DNA of 64,000 bases. Origin: Bidens hawaiensis. Taxonomy: Eukaryota > Streptophyta > Magnoliopsida > Asterales > Asteraceae. The DNA is taken from contig JAIQDT010000296.1 in NCBI GenBank assembly GCA_021521415.1, positions 558,001 through 622,000 of the forward strand, given 5' to 3'. This document shows, piece by piece, positions 1 to 11,600 of the stretch. Each line of letters begins with the position of its first letter. Positions within the stretch are counted from its first letter, which is position 1. The translations under genes were made by a program, and so were the position numbers. The notes under the pieces are model-generated. The model was not told the DNA's origin. It saw nothing but the letters and a program-made list of their open reading frames with translations, and did no database searches.

Positions 1-497
1 TGATGTCATGTACGTATGAACATGCAAGACGTAACACAATATTATCTCCAATTGAGCCGATATTCGGCAGAAATTAAGCTACCGAAAAATGAAATGTTCA
101 CGGCCGGAAAATGTGAGTGTCGCCGAAAAAGTTTGTTACAGTTACCGTAAAAACGGTTACATGACCGGAAACTTCAAAACACACCGGAAATCAAATTGAA
201 CACATATTTTGACTCGAAATCATTCGTAGATGAATGCTAAACAGTTCTGAATGTAAAACATCAACCGATTTTGATCCGAATCAACCGTAATTCGAACCGA
301 TGAACACAAACACACGGAATCAAAATCGAACTTGTTAGATGCAACGTTTAAGCACGAGATTCAGCGATTAGATGTAGAAACAAGCAACGATTAAGCACGA
401 ACTTTTTAACGAGTTGAGAAATAGATCGAATTTTTGACGTGAAAAGAGTGTCTTGTTATTTTCTTCTGATATCGAGCATCAAAGCTCTGATACCACT
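1..497 (-). mobile_element. Internal 5' leader of a minus-strand LTR retroelement (runs off the window)
   Basis: The complement of an initiator-Met primer-binding site lies at 483-495 (AGCTCTGATACCA on the plus strand), directly left of an LTR start at 498. In minus-strand reading the order is LTR, then primer site, so the internal region extends leftward out of the window. The visible 480 bp has no usable reading frame and repeats short CCGAAAA/CCGGAAA words, as untranslated leaders often do. The family is unknown; a Copia element is the best guess from the primer type. Confidence 0.6.
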
Positions 498-1050
498 TGT
501 AGGAAAGTGTTCGTGTCGTGAACAAAACGTAGATCGATATCTATAATCAACGTGAAGGTGCGGAATCCCTAAACGTGATCGAAAACAACAAGATTTCTTA
601 TTAACTTCTCTCTATGTCTCATATATCTCAAGGTTTACAACAAGATATAACGAATATCGGTACATATACGTTATGGACCAAAGAGTTATGAAAACATATG
701 TCAAAACTACTATTTATAGGGTGGTTGGGGCGTATTTGTTGTATAAGTCCTCAACCAGCGTATATGTTTTCAACATATAACATGTACCCCGTATATGTTT
801 TCAACGTATAATATGTACTTCGTATATGTTATCAACGTATAACATATACTCCGTATATGTTATGCTCTAGAAAACCAGAAAACTGTTTTGTGCATAACTT
901 CTTCTTTATAGCTCCGTTTTACGTGCCGTTTTCTCCCACGTGCTCGTAATCAAATTCTATATCACTCCATATAATAATATATTTATTTATACTCTATCTA
1001 AAATAATCAAACTTTTAGCTCCTTTAAAGCTCCGCGAACCTTCATTTGAC
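498..1050 (-). mobile_element. 5' LTR of the minus-strand element at the window start (right end uncertain)
   Basis: The LTR begins TGTAGGAAAG at 498, two bases after the primer-site complement. A minus-strand TATA box (TATAAATA, plus-strand 711-718) fits an LTR promoter, with R/U5 at 498-690 and U3 to the right. U3 contains a 31-bp tandem repeat. I could not find a clear matching TG/CA terminus on the right, so the end near 1,050 is a guess. Confidence 0.5.
760..864. repeat. 31-bp tandem repeat, about 3.4 units
   Basis: Units start at 760, 791, 822 and 853 and each opens with GTATATGTT. Within each 31-bp unit, GTATATG and its near complement CATATAA form short inverted repeats. The array lies in the presumed U3 upstream of the minus-strand TATA box at 711-718, where direct repeats commonly act as enhancers; that role is inferred. 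Confidence 0.8.
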
Positions 1051-3340
1051 AAAGACGAAAGCAATAGACGTATGCACTGACAATAATGCACGAGTTATGG
1101 GCATCTTAAATTTTAAGTAATACAAATTGTTTTGCTCATTGTATAAGTCTCATTGCATAAGGTTAACACTTTTGAAGGGCATATATCTCTAAGACAAAAT
1201 CATTCACAAATTTACAATTTTTACCCCTAACCTTTACTCCAATTTTGAAAATTTTGTATATATTAACAACTTTGATCCCTTATCTTAACCCACACCCATA
1301 ACATTGTATTTATTTTTTGTTTTCCTCTCATATTTTTTAAAATATTATATCATCATAGATTCCGAACGTACCGTTGTGACGTGTTTATTTTTATCGATGT
1401 TTTGATATAAATTTTAATGAATATCAAGGTGGGATTGTAATGTACAACTCATTGCTGCATCAATATACATTCTAATTAACAGGCTGCAAGAGGGTTAGGT
1501 TAAGCACGTTCAAATGGCACAGTTTTCTTTTGAAAAAAGCAGTTTACAAACGGTTGTTTTACTATCATTCGCTCCTTATAGAATCTCAACTCCCACTCTG
1601 CAACCGTATATCACATCACTTTCAGAAACCCGATCCTCATTGATATCCTACGCACGGTTCTCTTAAATATCAGACCTAACTCTACTCCCTCTCGTGATGA
1701 ATGGAAGTCGGCAGGCTAACCTGAAGCTACACGTCACCTCCTGATTCACATTGAATTGTTTAATTGATTTGAGAAATCTGGTTGTGTTTTTACTCCATCT
1801 CGGCCTGGCATTGATAGTTCATGGCACTTTGAAAATGTAGGCGGTTGAAGTTTCAGAGAAGGCAATGTGCAAATTAGGTCAGTTTCGTTCATAATTCATA
1901 TGTCTTCAGGTAATCTCAATTTTAGGGTTTTATAATTGTATGTGCATATGTTGCTTTCTTTTAATTTTTTTGCTTCCTATTTTAAGGTTTTAGTTGATAA
2001 AATAGGCAGCTGATATGATGGCATCGAAGGAGCTTAAATCTCATGCTTTCCTTTAGGTACATTTACAACATTTTATTTGACCAGTTGAATTGCTTTTACA
2101 CACATGGTGATGGTTCAATGATTCTCTCAAACTGAAACTCAATGTGCATAACTAAATTTCATGGTTCAATGATTCTGGCACTTTGATTTTAGTTGTTCTT
2201 AAGTCACAGTGCCAAGAACCACCCCATCAGCGCTGCCATCATCTAATCCATCATCGACAAACGTGAAGAAGAGATTCGATATGTACTATGTAGCACGTAT
2301 GTTCGTCGCTGATAGGAAACTAGGGTGGTTGATAACGACGACAGAGAGTATCATCAATAAACTTTTTTGAGATATCTGATGTTTCTCTACCTGCTTTTAC
2401 CCTCGGTTCTTTCTCTAATTAAGATATTGAGGTTGTTTGTTTTGTATTTGTGTCTTCTTCATTACCGTGCTTGTGTTATTTAATTATAAACTTATGTTCC
2501 TTTCATTGCAATCGATCTTCCAGTTGTGAGCTTTTCATAATTCTAGGTTAAATTGCCTAAATTAAAAGTGTGTGAGCACCTTTACTTTTTATACTTTTAA
2601 ATCTAAATTTATGATCTTATCTGTTCATATAAAAAACAATACTAGAAGTAGTTTTGAATGATATGTTATATCTTCACTAGATTCAAGGTTTTGACTGGGA
2701 CAAGTGTTGAAGGGCCATAACCAAGGGACAATTTCTGGTGCACACTTCTTTGTAACCAAACACTATTTTTAACTGATAAAAGTGGTAGAAAATTTTGTTG
2801 TTGTCAGTCATATTGTTGCCTTTGTAAGTTTAATGACACTAATAGGTGATGTTTATGAAATTATTTATGCTGTGACATTGCGATTTGCGAACACAAATAT
2901 TCTGACATGGAATGTGTTAATAATTGGTAATGAGGTTACGTTTTACAGAAATGTTTTGAAGGTGTAATAATTTAAATGGTGAGTATGGAGCTTGTCATTG
3001 TTTTGAATTGAGAATATTTAATGGTTACAATTCTGATTGTTTATAACTTTTAGTTTGAATAACTAGGTTAGCTTCCATCTTGTTATGTATCTTTATGATA
3101 ATATATACATAACTAAACTTTAAGACTGGAGTACGGTACTTTTCACAGGGGTTTGATTTGATTTATTTGTATCTTTTAATTTATTGATCATGCAATTCTT
3201 GTTTATGTTCGTTAACTATGTGCAGTCTTTGAGCATCGATCCATACATCCCTAAGCGGCCCTAATACTACATAAGTACTAGTTAGAGGCACCGTGAGCTT
3301 CAATTACGCCCTGTCACGACAAGTGCCATGTCGTTGACGC
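1051..3340. other. Unassigned intergenic DNA, no gene recognised
   Basis: AT-rich sequence without a convincing coding region on either strand. A 61-codon frame at 2,782-2,967 has no recognisable similarity and no gene-like context. A stretch at 2,210-2,370 reads open for about 50 codons after an AG and could be a decayed exon, but I recognise no family. No LTR ends, tRNA or terminal inverted repeats were seen. Confidence 0.5.
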
Positions 3341-4549
3341 TGATGTTGGGTAAAAATTAGTTAGTTTTATATATTAATTAGTTAATTTTAGGTAAATAAG
3401 TGAATGAACATTGGTACTTCAAGCGTTGTTTTGTATTTTCATGGACTTGAAAGTTATGCAGCTTATCGAGGATATTTACGAGCTTGAAATGAAGATTTAG
3501 AAGTGAGAGATCGGAAGTGCATGCATCACGAGGCAGTAAAAAGAAGAAAGTAATAATTTTTGTGATTTGGCATCTTCGCACGACGGGAAGATGCACACCA
3601 GACAACTTTGCGCGACGCGAAGTTGTAACTTCCAGAGCACGACTATTTTGTCATTTGCGCGATGCGAAAATGAAGCTTGATCACCTTCGCGCGACGCGAA
3701 CGACTTAAAACCGAAAAAATCTAGGTTTTGCCTTATATAAACCCATTAACCTCACCATTCGGCATATCACGACTTCCAGAGGCAAAAGAGGCTGCTTAGG
3801 GCGATTTAATACCATTCCAAGGCTTCCGGTTTATCTCAGGTTTGCATGTTCATCAAGATAAGTCATTTAATCTATATGTCGATGCTCAGCTAAGTCCCGT
3901 GTTCATTCTAGGTTAGGGTTTGTGTATTTTAAACTTCTGACCAGATTCATATGCTTAATGTTTAAGAACTTGATTGAGTTATTGCTTATATCTAGCTTAA
4001 TTATTGCTTGATTATTTAAACAATTTGTGTTTTGGGATTATTAGTTAATACACCACTTGTTTGGTTTTGTTCATCAACACTTACGGTTAGGCTCTTATGT
4101 CATTGGACTATTGATCATCAAATATTGTTCTTTAATTAGTTTTCACAAAACATAAATTGGTAATTAAGTAGATCGAGTTCAATTGTGTCATCAATTCGGT
4201 TAGGGTATCGTTTGCCATCACAATCAAACTACTAGGTCTATTAATTACTGCTTAATCAAGATAGGTGACTCTGGGATTAAGTTGAAAATCACATCACCCG
4301 ACCCTAGAATGAATGTTTTTATTAATATTATTTACAAATATTTTTAAGTAATCATTTAGTTTTAAATAAATCCTTTTCTAAGAATCACTTGACATCGTCT
4401 GTCCACATTAGTCTAATAATTAATTTAGTAATAGTAAATTAGCACTTTCCTTGAGTTCCTATGGAGACGACCTTACTTACCCGTACTTATTATAGGTATT
4501 TAATTTCTTAAAAACTGATTGTTTGAGTAGACCGCGACAGTCTACGTCA
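3341..4549 (+). repeat. Left (5') LTR of the Athila-like element
   Basis: Begins TGATGTTGGG and ends ACGTCA four bases before the primer site. It aligns along its whole length with 23,258-24,455, with scattered substitutions and small indels. It contains a plus-strand promoter-like stretch near 3,732 (CCTTATATAAACCC) and, just upstream of it, the GCGACGCGAA hairpin array. Confidence 0.88.
3565..3705. repeat. Array of imperfect hairpins with GCGACGCGAA core in LTR U3
   Basis: At least four related words of the type TTCGCGCGACGCGAA occur between 3,565 and 3,705, and again at 23,487-23,625 in the right LTR. In the right copy GCATCTTCGC and GCGAAGATGC form a perfect 10-bp stem around ATGAC. A neighbouring pair ACAACTTC/GAAGTTGT forms a second stem. 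The array ends about 30 bp before the TATATAA box, so an enhancer or silencing-target role is possible. Confidence 0.65.
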
Positions 4550-4552
4550 AAA

Positions 4553-4571
4553 TGGCGCCGTTGACGGGGAC
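4553..4571 (+). promoter_or_regulatory. Primer-binding site, tRNA-Asp type
   Basis: TGGCGCCGTTGACGGGGAC lies four bases after the left LTR and matches, with one change, the primer site complementary to the 3' end of tRNA-Asp known from Athila and related plant Ty3 elements. It fixes the element orientation as plus. Confidence 0.85.
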
Positions 4572-5549
4572 TCAACATGCAAAGTGCTAGTTTAGTTTAG
4601 TAATTTAGTTTCAGTTTTTTTTTATATTTATTCGTTTGATTTTATGTAATATTCATTACTTTTCAAACCCAAAAACCAAATCCATTTTAAATTTTCGGTT
4701 TTGGCTTAAAAAAACAAATATTATAATCCATCTCATTTGAATCCATTAACCCGATCCGTTGGGTCATTTCGATATATTATTATTTATTAATTATCATTAT
4801 CCCAACGTTCGAAGTTCATTGTTCATACGTTTTATATTCCCTTCAATCAATTTTAAAACTCCGAGCTTTAGCGTTAATCGAGTCGCAAGCTATCGGGTAT
4901 AATACGAAAATAATACGAATTATATATATACCTAGAACAAATTTAAAGCTTTTGAAAGTCCAAGGTCCTTTGTGTAATTATATTATATTTACTGTTTAAT
5001 ATAACTTAATAGTTGAAGGACTAATGTGTAAATTATTTAAATTAATATATTAAATAAACAAAGTCATCCCCCAGCCGGTTTCTCCGTCAACAATTTCCGG
5101 CCGCTGCTAAACGGCGCCGGCGAACCCCAAAAACCGCCTTCAAACATACGTTATAACATCCTAATTTAATCCGTAACCGCCGTATATATCGCCGGAAAAT
5201 CGGCCATATCAATTACTGACAATTAAACGCCCCCGCTCCAATAACTAGTATAAATACGACCCTAACATCAATCTAAAACTACACTAATCATCAAAATATG
5301 CTTACACTTTCTCTGTAACTCCGATTTGAGCAAACAAAATAATTCCGGCCATCTCGTCGTTCACCCCTGTTCCGGCACCTTTTCGGGTAATTTATTTATG
5401 GTTTTTGTTATTTTTTGGTTGATTAACAAAACCCCTAACCTATTATAATCGAACAAAGAACGAATTACATGAATTGAAACTCTAGGGTTTCAATGTAGAA
5501 GATAACTTCATTTTGTGTATTCATATTATTGTTTTCAAACTTGAAATGA

Positions 5550-5632
5550 ATGTATAACCCAGCGTAACTGGTTAACACTTTGGCTTTGCAAATAATAGAT
5601 CCGGGTTCGAAACCTGGGTCAAGCTTCTTTTT
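5550..5632 (+). other. tRNA-like module (A box, anticodon-like loop, B box) in an LTR
   Basis: The order resembles a tRNA: an A-box-like word (CAGCGTAACTGGTTAACAC), a loop with TTTGCAA, and a B box GGTTCGAAACC. It lies about 300 bp downstream of the LTR TATA box. Related modules occur at 7,245-7,315 (minus) and 15,400-15,475 (plus). The stems are imperfect, so it is not called as a functional tRNA gene. It may be a tRNA-derived insertion or a piece of a SINE. Confidence 0.5.
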
Positions 5633-5704
5633 TTTAGATGCTGTTGTTATTATTATTATTATTAAACAATATAGATAAAACTGAAATATATATATATATA
5701 TAGA

Positions 5705-6181
5705 GAGAAAATCAAGAGAAAACTCACATTTAAAGAGAACTAAAAAACTCCTAAAGAATTATTTTTAATTAAAAATAAAAAAATATTTTCAAAATTCTGT
5801 TTTGGCCATTATTCTTATATTTTCTTATATTTCACTCGAAAAATATAAAAAAAATAACAAAAAAAAAAAAAAAAAAAAAAAACCGCTGTAATGCACATAC
5901 GTATTATTGTGCGATACCGTTGTATTACACATGTGTATTACTATGTATTTTTGAGTTTTATAGTGTTTTATTGCATATATTCAATATTTGTGTATTGTAT
6001 ATGAGTAGTAGTGTTGTATTATATGGAAAAAAAATAATAATAAAATAAAAGTCAATGTGGTGCACATGTGCGTTAATGTTGTATTACACATACGTACTAA
6101 TGTGTATTCGATGTGTGTATTAGTCTTATATTGCATATATACAATAGTGTGTATCAAATATGTGCAATAGTGTTGTATTCT
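5705..6181. mobile_element. MITE-like element, copy 1 (3' end missing)
   Basis: It aligns with 14,659-15,145: same opening (ATCAAGAGAAAACTCAC), same AT-rich core with a long A run, and the same series of TACACATGTG/CACATACGTA words. The homology stops near 6,181, before the right terminal inverted repeat found in copy 2. It is preceded by a TA microsatellite. A 100-codon frame inside it is compositional and is not a gene. Confidence 0.65.
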
Positions 6182-6615
6182 GTTGATACATGTTTTGTCC
6201 GTCTCGGTCTTTATTGATTGATAATGTAATAGTTTAATGTTATAGAGGTTATTAATGTAAATTTGCCTAAATGTAAGGCACATTCGTTACTCCGTAACGA
6301 ATGTGTCACATTTGTCCTAATTTAAGTCCCATTGGTTAACCAAGATTAACGAATGGAACATAACGAATGTAGGCTTTTCGTTATCATTAAAGTATTAACG
6401 AATAAGGTTGTTTATTCGTTAAGTAAGTGTAATGAATGACTCATTCGTTAAGACTATCTTAACGAATGAGGTCATATCCTATATATATCCCCTGTAAGTT
6501 ATCTAAAGTAACAGTTCTGATATTTTCCCTAAAAATTAAACCAACTAGAAACATCGAATATCAGATCTGTGGCTCTGATACCACTTGAGAGAGCTTAGAC
6601 GGATCTAGATCTTAT
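6182..6615. other. LTR-like leader fragment with an AACGAAT hairpin array and a primer-site complement
   Basis: A perfect 12-bp stem with a 3-base loop lies at 6,279-6,305 (CACATTCGTTAC and its complement). The word AACGAAT or its complement recurs about nine times to 6,470. A TATATATA stretch follows near 6,483. At 6,570-6,583 TGGCTCTGATACCA is the complement of an initiator-Met primer site, so a minus-strand retroelement once started here. The family is not recognised. Confidence 0.5.
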
Positions 6616-7335
6616 GACTACACCCCAACACGTGTAAAAGTAAAAAAGGGTTATGAAAACTCACCTTATAAATTGATATGATAAGGAAATCCGAAATCGT
6701 CGAAAAGATTGAGGATGGCTAAGGAACCGAAAGCCTCACAAAAGTCCAAATGAGCAATTCACACTAACTACGATAAATAAATACAAGACTCAATCGATAA
6801 TGTAACGGGGTTAATATTGTATGAACTTGTATTGAATATTTTATTAATTTATAACTTTTGATTATTATATTGGTGATTAAGTTTGAACGGAAATTTGGTT
6901 ATTATAACGATATAAGTACTTTAACTGCAAAGACATGAAGTTTATATGGTTCAAACACTTGCATTAAAGTTTACAAATCGAAATCATAATTATTTTTTTA
7001 GCGAAAAGATTTTAAAGAGTTAAAGTTTACTTTTATTATTAACAAATGATTTTTATTACCGGTTTACGAAAACGAAAATTTTGGTTTTTAAGTGTAAAAA
7101 AGTGAGATATATTTTATGGTTAATTTAGATAATTTTTATTTAATTTAAAAATGATTTTTATGATTTATTATGATTTTTAAATGATTAATTAATTAATTAA
7201 AGATAATTAAATTAATATTTGTAATAAAAAAATAAGTGTCTGACCCGGGTTTCGAACCCGGATCCATATGCTACGAGTTTAGTGTATTAACCAACTAGTC
7301 TAGGTAGGACATTTGTTATGAACGCGATCTTTATT
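6616..7335 (-). repeat. Left arm of a 0.7-kb inverted repeat flanking the plastid insertion
   Basis: This segment is the reverse complement of 15,379-16,095, part of the chromovirus-like LTR, including a tRNA-like module at 7,245-7,315. The similarity stays high up to base 7,335, and the plastid rrn5 sequence starts at the next base. The arms therefore face each other across the plastid DNA and MITE copy 2. Both arms carry independent small changes, so the duplication is not recent. Confidence 0.75.
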
Positions 7336-7427
7336 CCACACCAACCCATCCCGAACTTGGTGGAAACTCTACTGCCGTGACGATATTGTAGGGGAGGTCT
7401 TGCGGAAAATAGCTCGACGCCAGGATG
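7336..7427 (+). pseudogene. rrn5: Plastid 5S rRNA fragment in the NUPT
   Basis: Covers roughly the last three quarters of plastid 5S rRNA, starting at CCACACC and ending GCCAGGATG. About 30 nt of the 5' end are missing, cut at the insertion junction. Several point changes and single-base losses are present (for example, fewer A in the run before TAGCTCGACG). It is non-functional in the nucleus. Confidence 0.88.
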
Positions 7428-7682
7428 ATTAAAAACTTCACACCACCCGTTCTTCATACTTTTTCAATATGAAAAAAAAGAAAAATAAAAAGGTCGTCTT
7501 ATTCAAAACCCCAATTATGACATCCCTTCTCTCCCACTTCACATCTCGGAACGTGCCGTTCTTATAGAGATAAAGTAGAGATAAAGGCGCTTTGACATAT
7601 TCTTAACCCGAAATGGCTGGGGAGAGCAAAGGTTCCTTTTTTTGAGGGTACTTCCAGGAACAGATCCAGCAGAGACGCAGTG

Positions 7683-7760
7683 GGGCCTGTAGCTCAGAGG
7701 ATTAGAGCACGTGGCTACGAACCACGGTGTTAGGTGTTCGAATCCCTGCTCGCCTCGCCC
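7683..7760 (+). pseudogene. trnR-ACG: Plastid tRNA-Arg(ACG) pseudogene
   Basis: The D-arm, anticodon stem and ACG anticodon (GGCTACGAACC) match plastid trnR-ACG. The T-arm reads GTTAGGTGTTCGAATC, with changes that weaken its stem. The 3' acceptor side carries a small insertion (CTGCTCGCCTCGCCC). It lies downstream of rrn5 on the same strand, as in plastomes. It is probably not expressed. Confidence 0.85.
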
Positions 7761-8226
7761 ATAACTGGCCCAAAAGGGAAGGGCCTTTCCCTCTGGGGGT
7801 AGGAAAATCATGATCGAGATAGCGGGCTTTGGAACTTGGGTGTGGGTCTTTTGTCGAAATGGAATGGACTTTTTACTTATTATTTATCGTAAATGAGTGA
7901 AGCATTACACATAGTATGCGTATGCCCGTCCCCCATCAACGTATTTTTTTGTTTTACGCGCCCGTAACTCTTCCTCAGCCAGGATGGGGCAGAATAGCAG
8001 AGCAAGTACAAGTATTAGTAGCATAACAAAAATGCGTTCCTCGTCATTAATATGTTTGCTCGCAGCAATTGTGGCCTCTCGGTAGAATCGATGACTGCAT
8101 CTTTGATACACTGCTAGTACTAGTACATCTGAGAATTCTTAATTGGATAGTTGTAAATAGCCCTAGGGCTATGGAACAAAGGAGTATCCTAGACCTATAC
8201 TGGGGTGTTGATGGCGATTTTCAAAT
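7761..8226. other. Plastid trnR-trnN spacer, no gene
   Basis: Plastid inverted-repeat intergenic sequence between trnR-ACG and trnN-GUU. Open frames overlapping it on both strands are by-products of RNA-gene and spacer sequence. Nothing else is seen. Confidence 0.7.
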
Positions 8227-8288
8227 CTCCTCTAGTAGGATTCGAACCTACGACCAATCGGTTAACAGCCGACCGCACAACGGGAGAT
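8227..8288 (-). pseudogene. trnN-GUU: Plastid tRNA-Asn(GUU) pseudogene with a damaged 5' half
   Basis: In minus-strand reading the anticodon arm (CGGTCGGCTGTTAACCG), T-arm and TTCGAATCC loop are those of plastid trnN-GUU. The 5' acceptor strand and most of the D-arm are replaced by a shorter unrelated stretch, so the cloverleaf cannot form. Orientation opposite to trnR-ACG and ycf1 is the native plastid arrangement. Confidence 0.85.
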
Positions 8289-8603
8289 TCGATCTCATAG
8301 AGTTCCATTCCCGTTCTCAACCCATGACCAATATGAGCTCGAAGCTTCCTTCATAACTCCCGGAACTTCTTCGTAGTGGCTCCCCTCCATGCCTCATTTC
8401 ATAGGGAACCTAAAAGTGGCTCTATTTCATTATATTCCATCCATATCCCAATTCCATTCATTTAATATACTTTTGGTGTCATTCACATAACAGATGTCAT
8501 TTCTAGTCTATCTCTTTCTATTTCTTTTCTATATATGGAAATTTTCAAAATCATCATATAATAATCCAGAAATTGCAATAGAAAAGATAAAGGGAGGTTT
8601 GTG
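8289..8603. other. Plastid trnN-ycf1 spacer, no gene
   Basis: Spacer leading to the ycf1 start, with AGGGAGG about 8 bases before the ATG as a ribosome-binding-like word. No other feature is seen. Confidence 0.65.
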
Positions 8604-11600
8604 ATGATTTTGAAATCTTTTCTATTAGGTAATCTAGTATCCTTATGCATGAAGATAATCAATTCAGTCATTGTGGTCGGACTATATTATGGATTTCTGA
8701 CCACATTCTCCATAGGACCCTCCTATCTCTTTCTTCTCCGAGCTCACGTTATGGAAGAAGGAGAAGAAGGAGCCAAGAAGAGGGTATCAGCGACAACTGG
8801 TTTTATTACGGGACAGCTCATAATGTTCATATCAATCTATTATGCGCCTCTGCATCTAGTACTGGGTAGACCTCATACAATAACTGTCCTAGCTCTACCG
8901 TATCTTTTGTTTCATTTCTTCTGCAATAATCACAAAAACTTCTTTATTATGGATCTACTACCACAAATTCAATGCGTAATCTCAACATTCAATATGTATT
9001 CCTGAATAATCTCATTTTTCAATTATTGAATCATTTCATTTTACCAAGTTCAATGTTAGCGAGATTAGTCAACATTTTTATGTTTCGATGCAACAGCAAG
9101 ATTTTATTTTTAACAAGTAGTTTTGTTGGTTGGATAATTGGTCACATTTTCTTCATGAAATGGATTGGATTGCTATTAGTTTGGATACGGCAAAATCGAT
9201 CTATTTGGAACTACATTCGATCTAATACATACCCTGTATCAGAATTTAAAATTCAGAATTAAAAAAAAAAGATGGCTGGTATCTTTAGTATTTTGTTATT
9301 AGTTACCCGTGTCTACTATTTAGGCAGAATACCGTCACCTATTTTTAGTGATAAACTGAACGAGCTCGACAAAATGGAAGAAGTTGATTATATGTATGGG
9401 AATCAAGAAAATTGGAAGTTCAAAATACTTGAAAAAACGAAAAAAATGAAGAAAAATACTTTTTTTTTGAAAAACCTATTCTTGCTTTTTTTTCCGATTA
9501 TAACCGATGGACTCGTCCTTTACGATACATAAGAAAGATAAATAAAAAATTGAAAGGCTCTGTAAGAAAAGAAGCCTCACAATATTTTTTTTATACATGC
9601 CAAAGCGATGGAAAACAAAGTATATCTTTTACATATCCTTCGAGTTTGTCAACTTTTGGGGAAATACTAGCAAGAAGAATATCGTTGTTTACATTAGAAA
9701 AAATCTCACCTGATGAACTATACGCCGAGTGGCTTTATACCAATAAAGATAAAAATAACAACTTAAATAATGAATTGATAAATAGAATTGAGGCCTTAGA
9801 GACAGTATTTTTTTCTCTAAATATACTTGAAACAAAGACTAGATTGTCTAATGCTGAGACGAAAAACAAAAAAAATTGCCTAGTGAAAATGTATGATCCC
9901 TTTTTGAATGGGATGTATCATGGAAGAATGAAGAAATTTTTTTCTTCTTCAATCATAAATGAAACTTCGATAGAAAATTGCACAGAAACAGCTGAACTAA
10001 ATAAAATTCATGGTATCCTTCTTCCCTATCCTAATTCTCCAGAAAATGAACAGAAAATCGAAATATCAGAAAAAAAACAAGTCAAAATCGATTCAAATAA
10101 TAGGTTAAAGTTTTCATTGAACGCAATTCTAACTAACCCTAAACGTGAAAAAAAATATATTGGAATAAACGAAATGGGTAAAAAACTCCCTCGATGGTCA
10201 TACAAATTAATCAACGAGTTGGAACAATATTTTATAAAACGACGAAAAGAACAAGGCATAATGCAAGGGCTGGATCACCAGCTTCGAACAAGAAAATTTA
10301 AACATATAGCATTTTTAACTCGTTCTACACAAAGTTTTAATAAGTCTAATTTCAAGAATTTTAATCTTTATAAAAAATTTAATAGAGATTCGGGTTTTAT
10401 AAGTTATTTGGAAGAACCAGATTTTCGTCGAGCCTTAATCAAAACCTCTAGCCGTCTTCAAAGGCGTAAAATGGTTATTTGGGGACCGTCTCAAGAAAAT
10501 CCCCATTCCCCGTTTTTTTTTGGAAAAAACGGAAGATTTTCCTTTTCCTATATCTGACCTAATGAAACTTTTTTTTATTAGAGATTGGTCGGGCAAAAAG
10601 TCAGAATTCGAGATTTTAAATCAACAATTCCAAAAAAAAAACGACCAGGAAGACGCAATAGAATTATGGGAGAACATTCCATATGCACAAAAATCAAGAA
10701 GTGTTCTGTTACTAGCTCAATCAATTTTTAGAAGATATATTAAATTACCCTTATTGATAATAGCTAAGAATATCGGCCGTATTTTATTGAGACAATCTCC
10801 AGAATGGTACGAGGATATCCAAGATTGGAATAGAGAAATTTATCTAAAGTGTAGCTATAATGGTCTTCAATTTCTCAAAACAGAATTTCCTAAAAATTGG
10901 TTTAGCGAAGGTTTTCAAATCAAAATCCTATATCCTTTTCGTTTGAAACCTTAGCACAAATCTAAGCTATGACTCTCTGATAGAGATCAAAAGCAACAAG
11001 ATGATTTTGATTCTTGTTTTTTAACAGTTTTTGGAATGGAAACGGAATCCTTTTGGTCCTCCGCAAAAAACACCTTCCTTTTTTGAACCAATTTTGAAAG
11101 ATATAGATTATAAAGTCAAAATTAGAAAATTTAATTTTAGAGTTCGAAGAGCTTTAAAAAAAATTAAAAAAAAGAAGAAAAAGCATTAGTATTTGTAAAA
11201 CAAATTCTAAAAGAACTTTTAAAAGGAAAGAAAATTCCATTATTTATACCGCGAGAAATATACAAATCAAATGAAACTGAAATAGAAAAGGATTCTATAA
11301 TAAGCAATCCGATAATTCATGAATCACTTAGTCAAAATCGATCTACAGGTTTCACAAATTATTCACAGGCAGAAGAAGAAATGAAACATAGAATTGATAA
11401 AAGAAACACAACCATAAATCAAATAGAAATAACGAAAAAAAAAGAATAATGGAAAATCATCGCCAAAAATTTGGAAAATATTCAAAATAAAAAATATTGA
11501 ATTATTAATTCAAATTTTCTTTGAAAAGATATACATTGATATCTTTCTATGTATCATTAATATGCGCAGAATCACTCTACAACTTTTTATGGAATCAACA

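Noticed and set aside
2782..2967. 61-codon hydrophobic plus-strand frame
   Set aside because: No similarity, no codon bias signal, and no promoter or splice context; short frames of this size are expected in AT-rich DNA.
5981..6283. 100-codon minus-strand frame
   Set aside because: It lies in MITE copy 1; the similar frame at 14,914-15,150 in copy 2 is equally compositional, with Tyr/His/Thr runs from TA-rich repeats.
7539..7811. 90-codon minus-strand frame
   Set aside because: It runs across the complement of trnR-ACG and plastid spacer.
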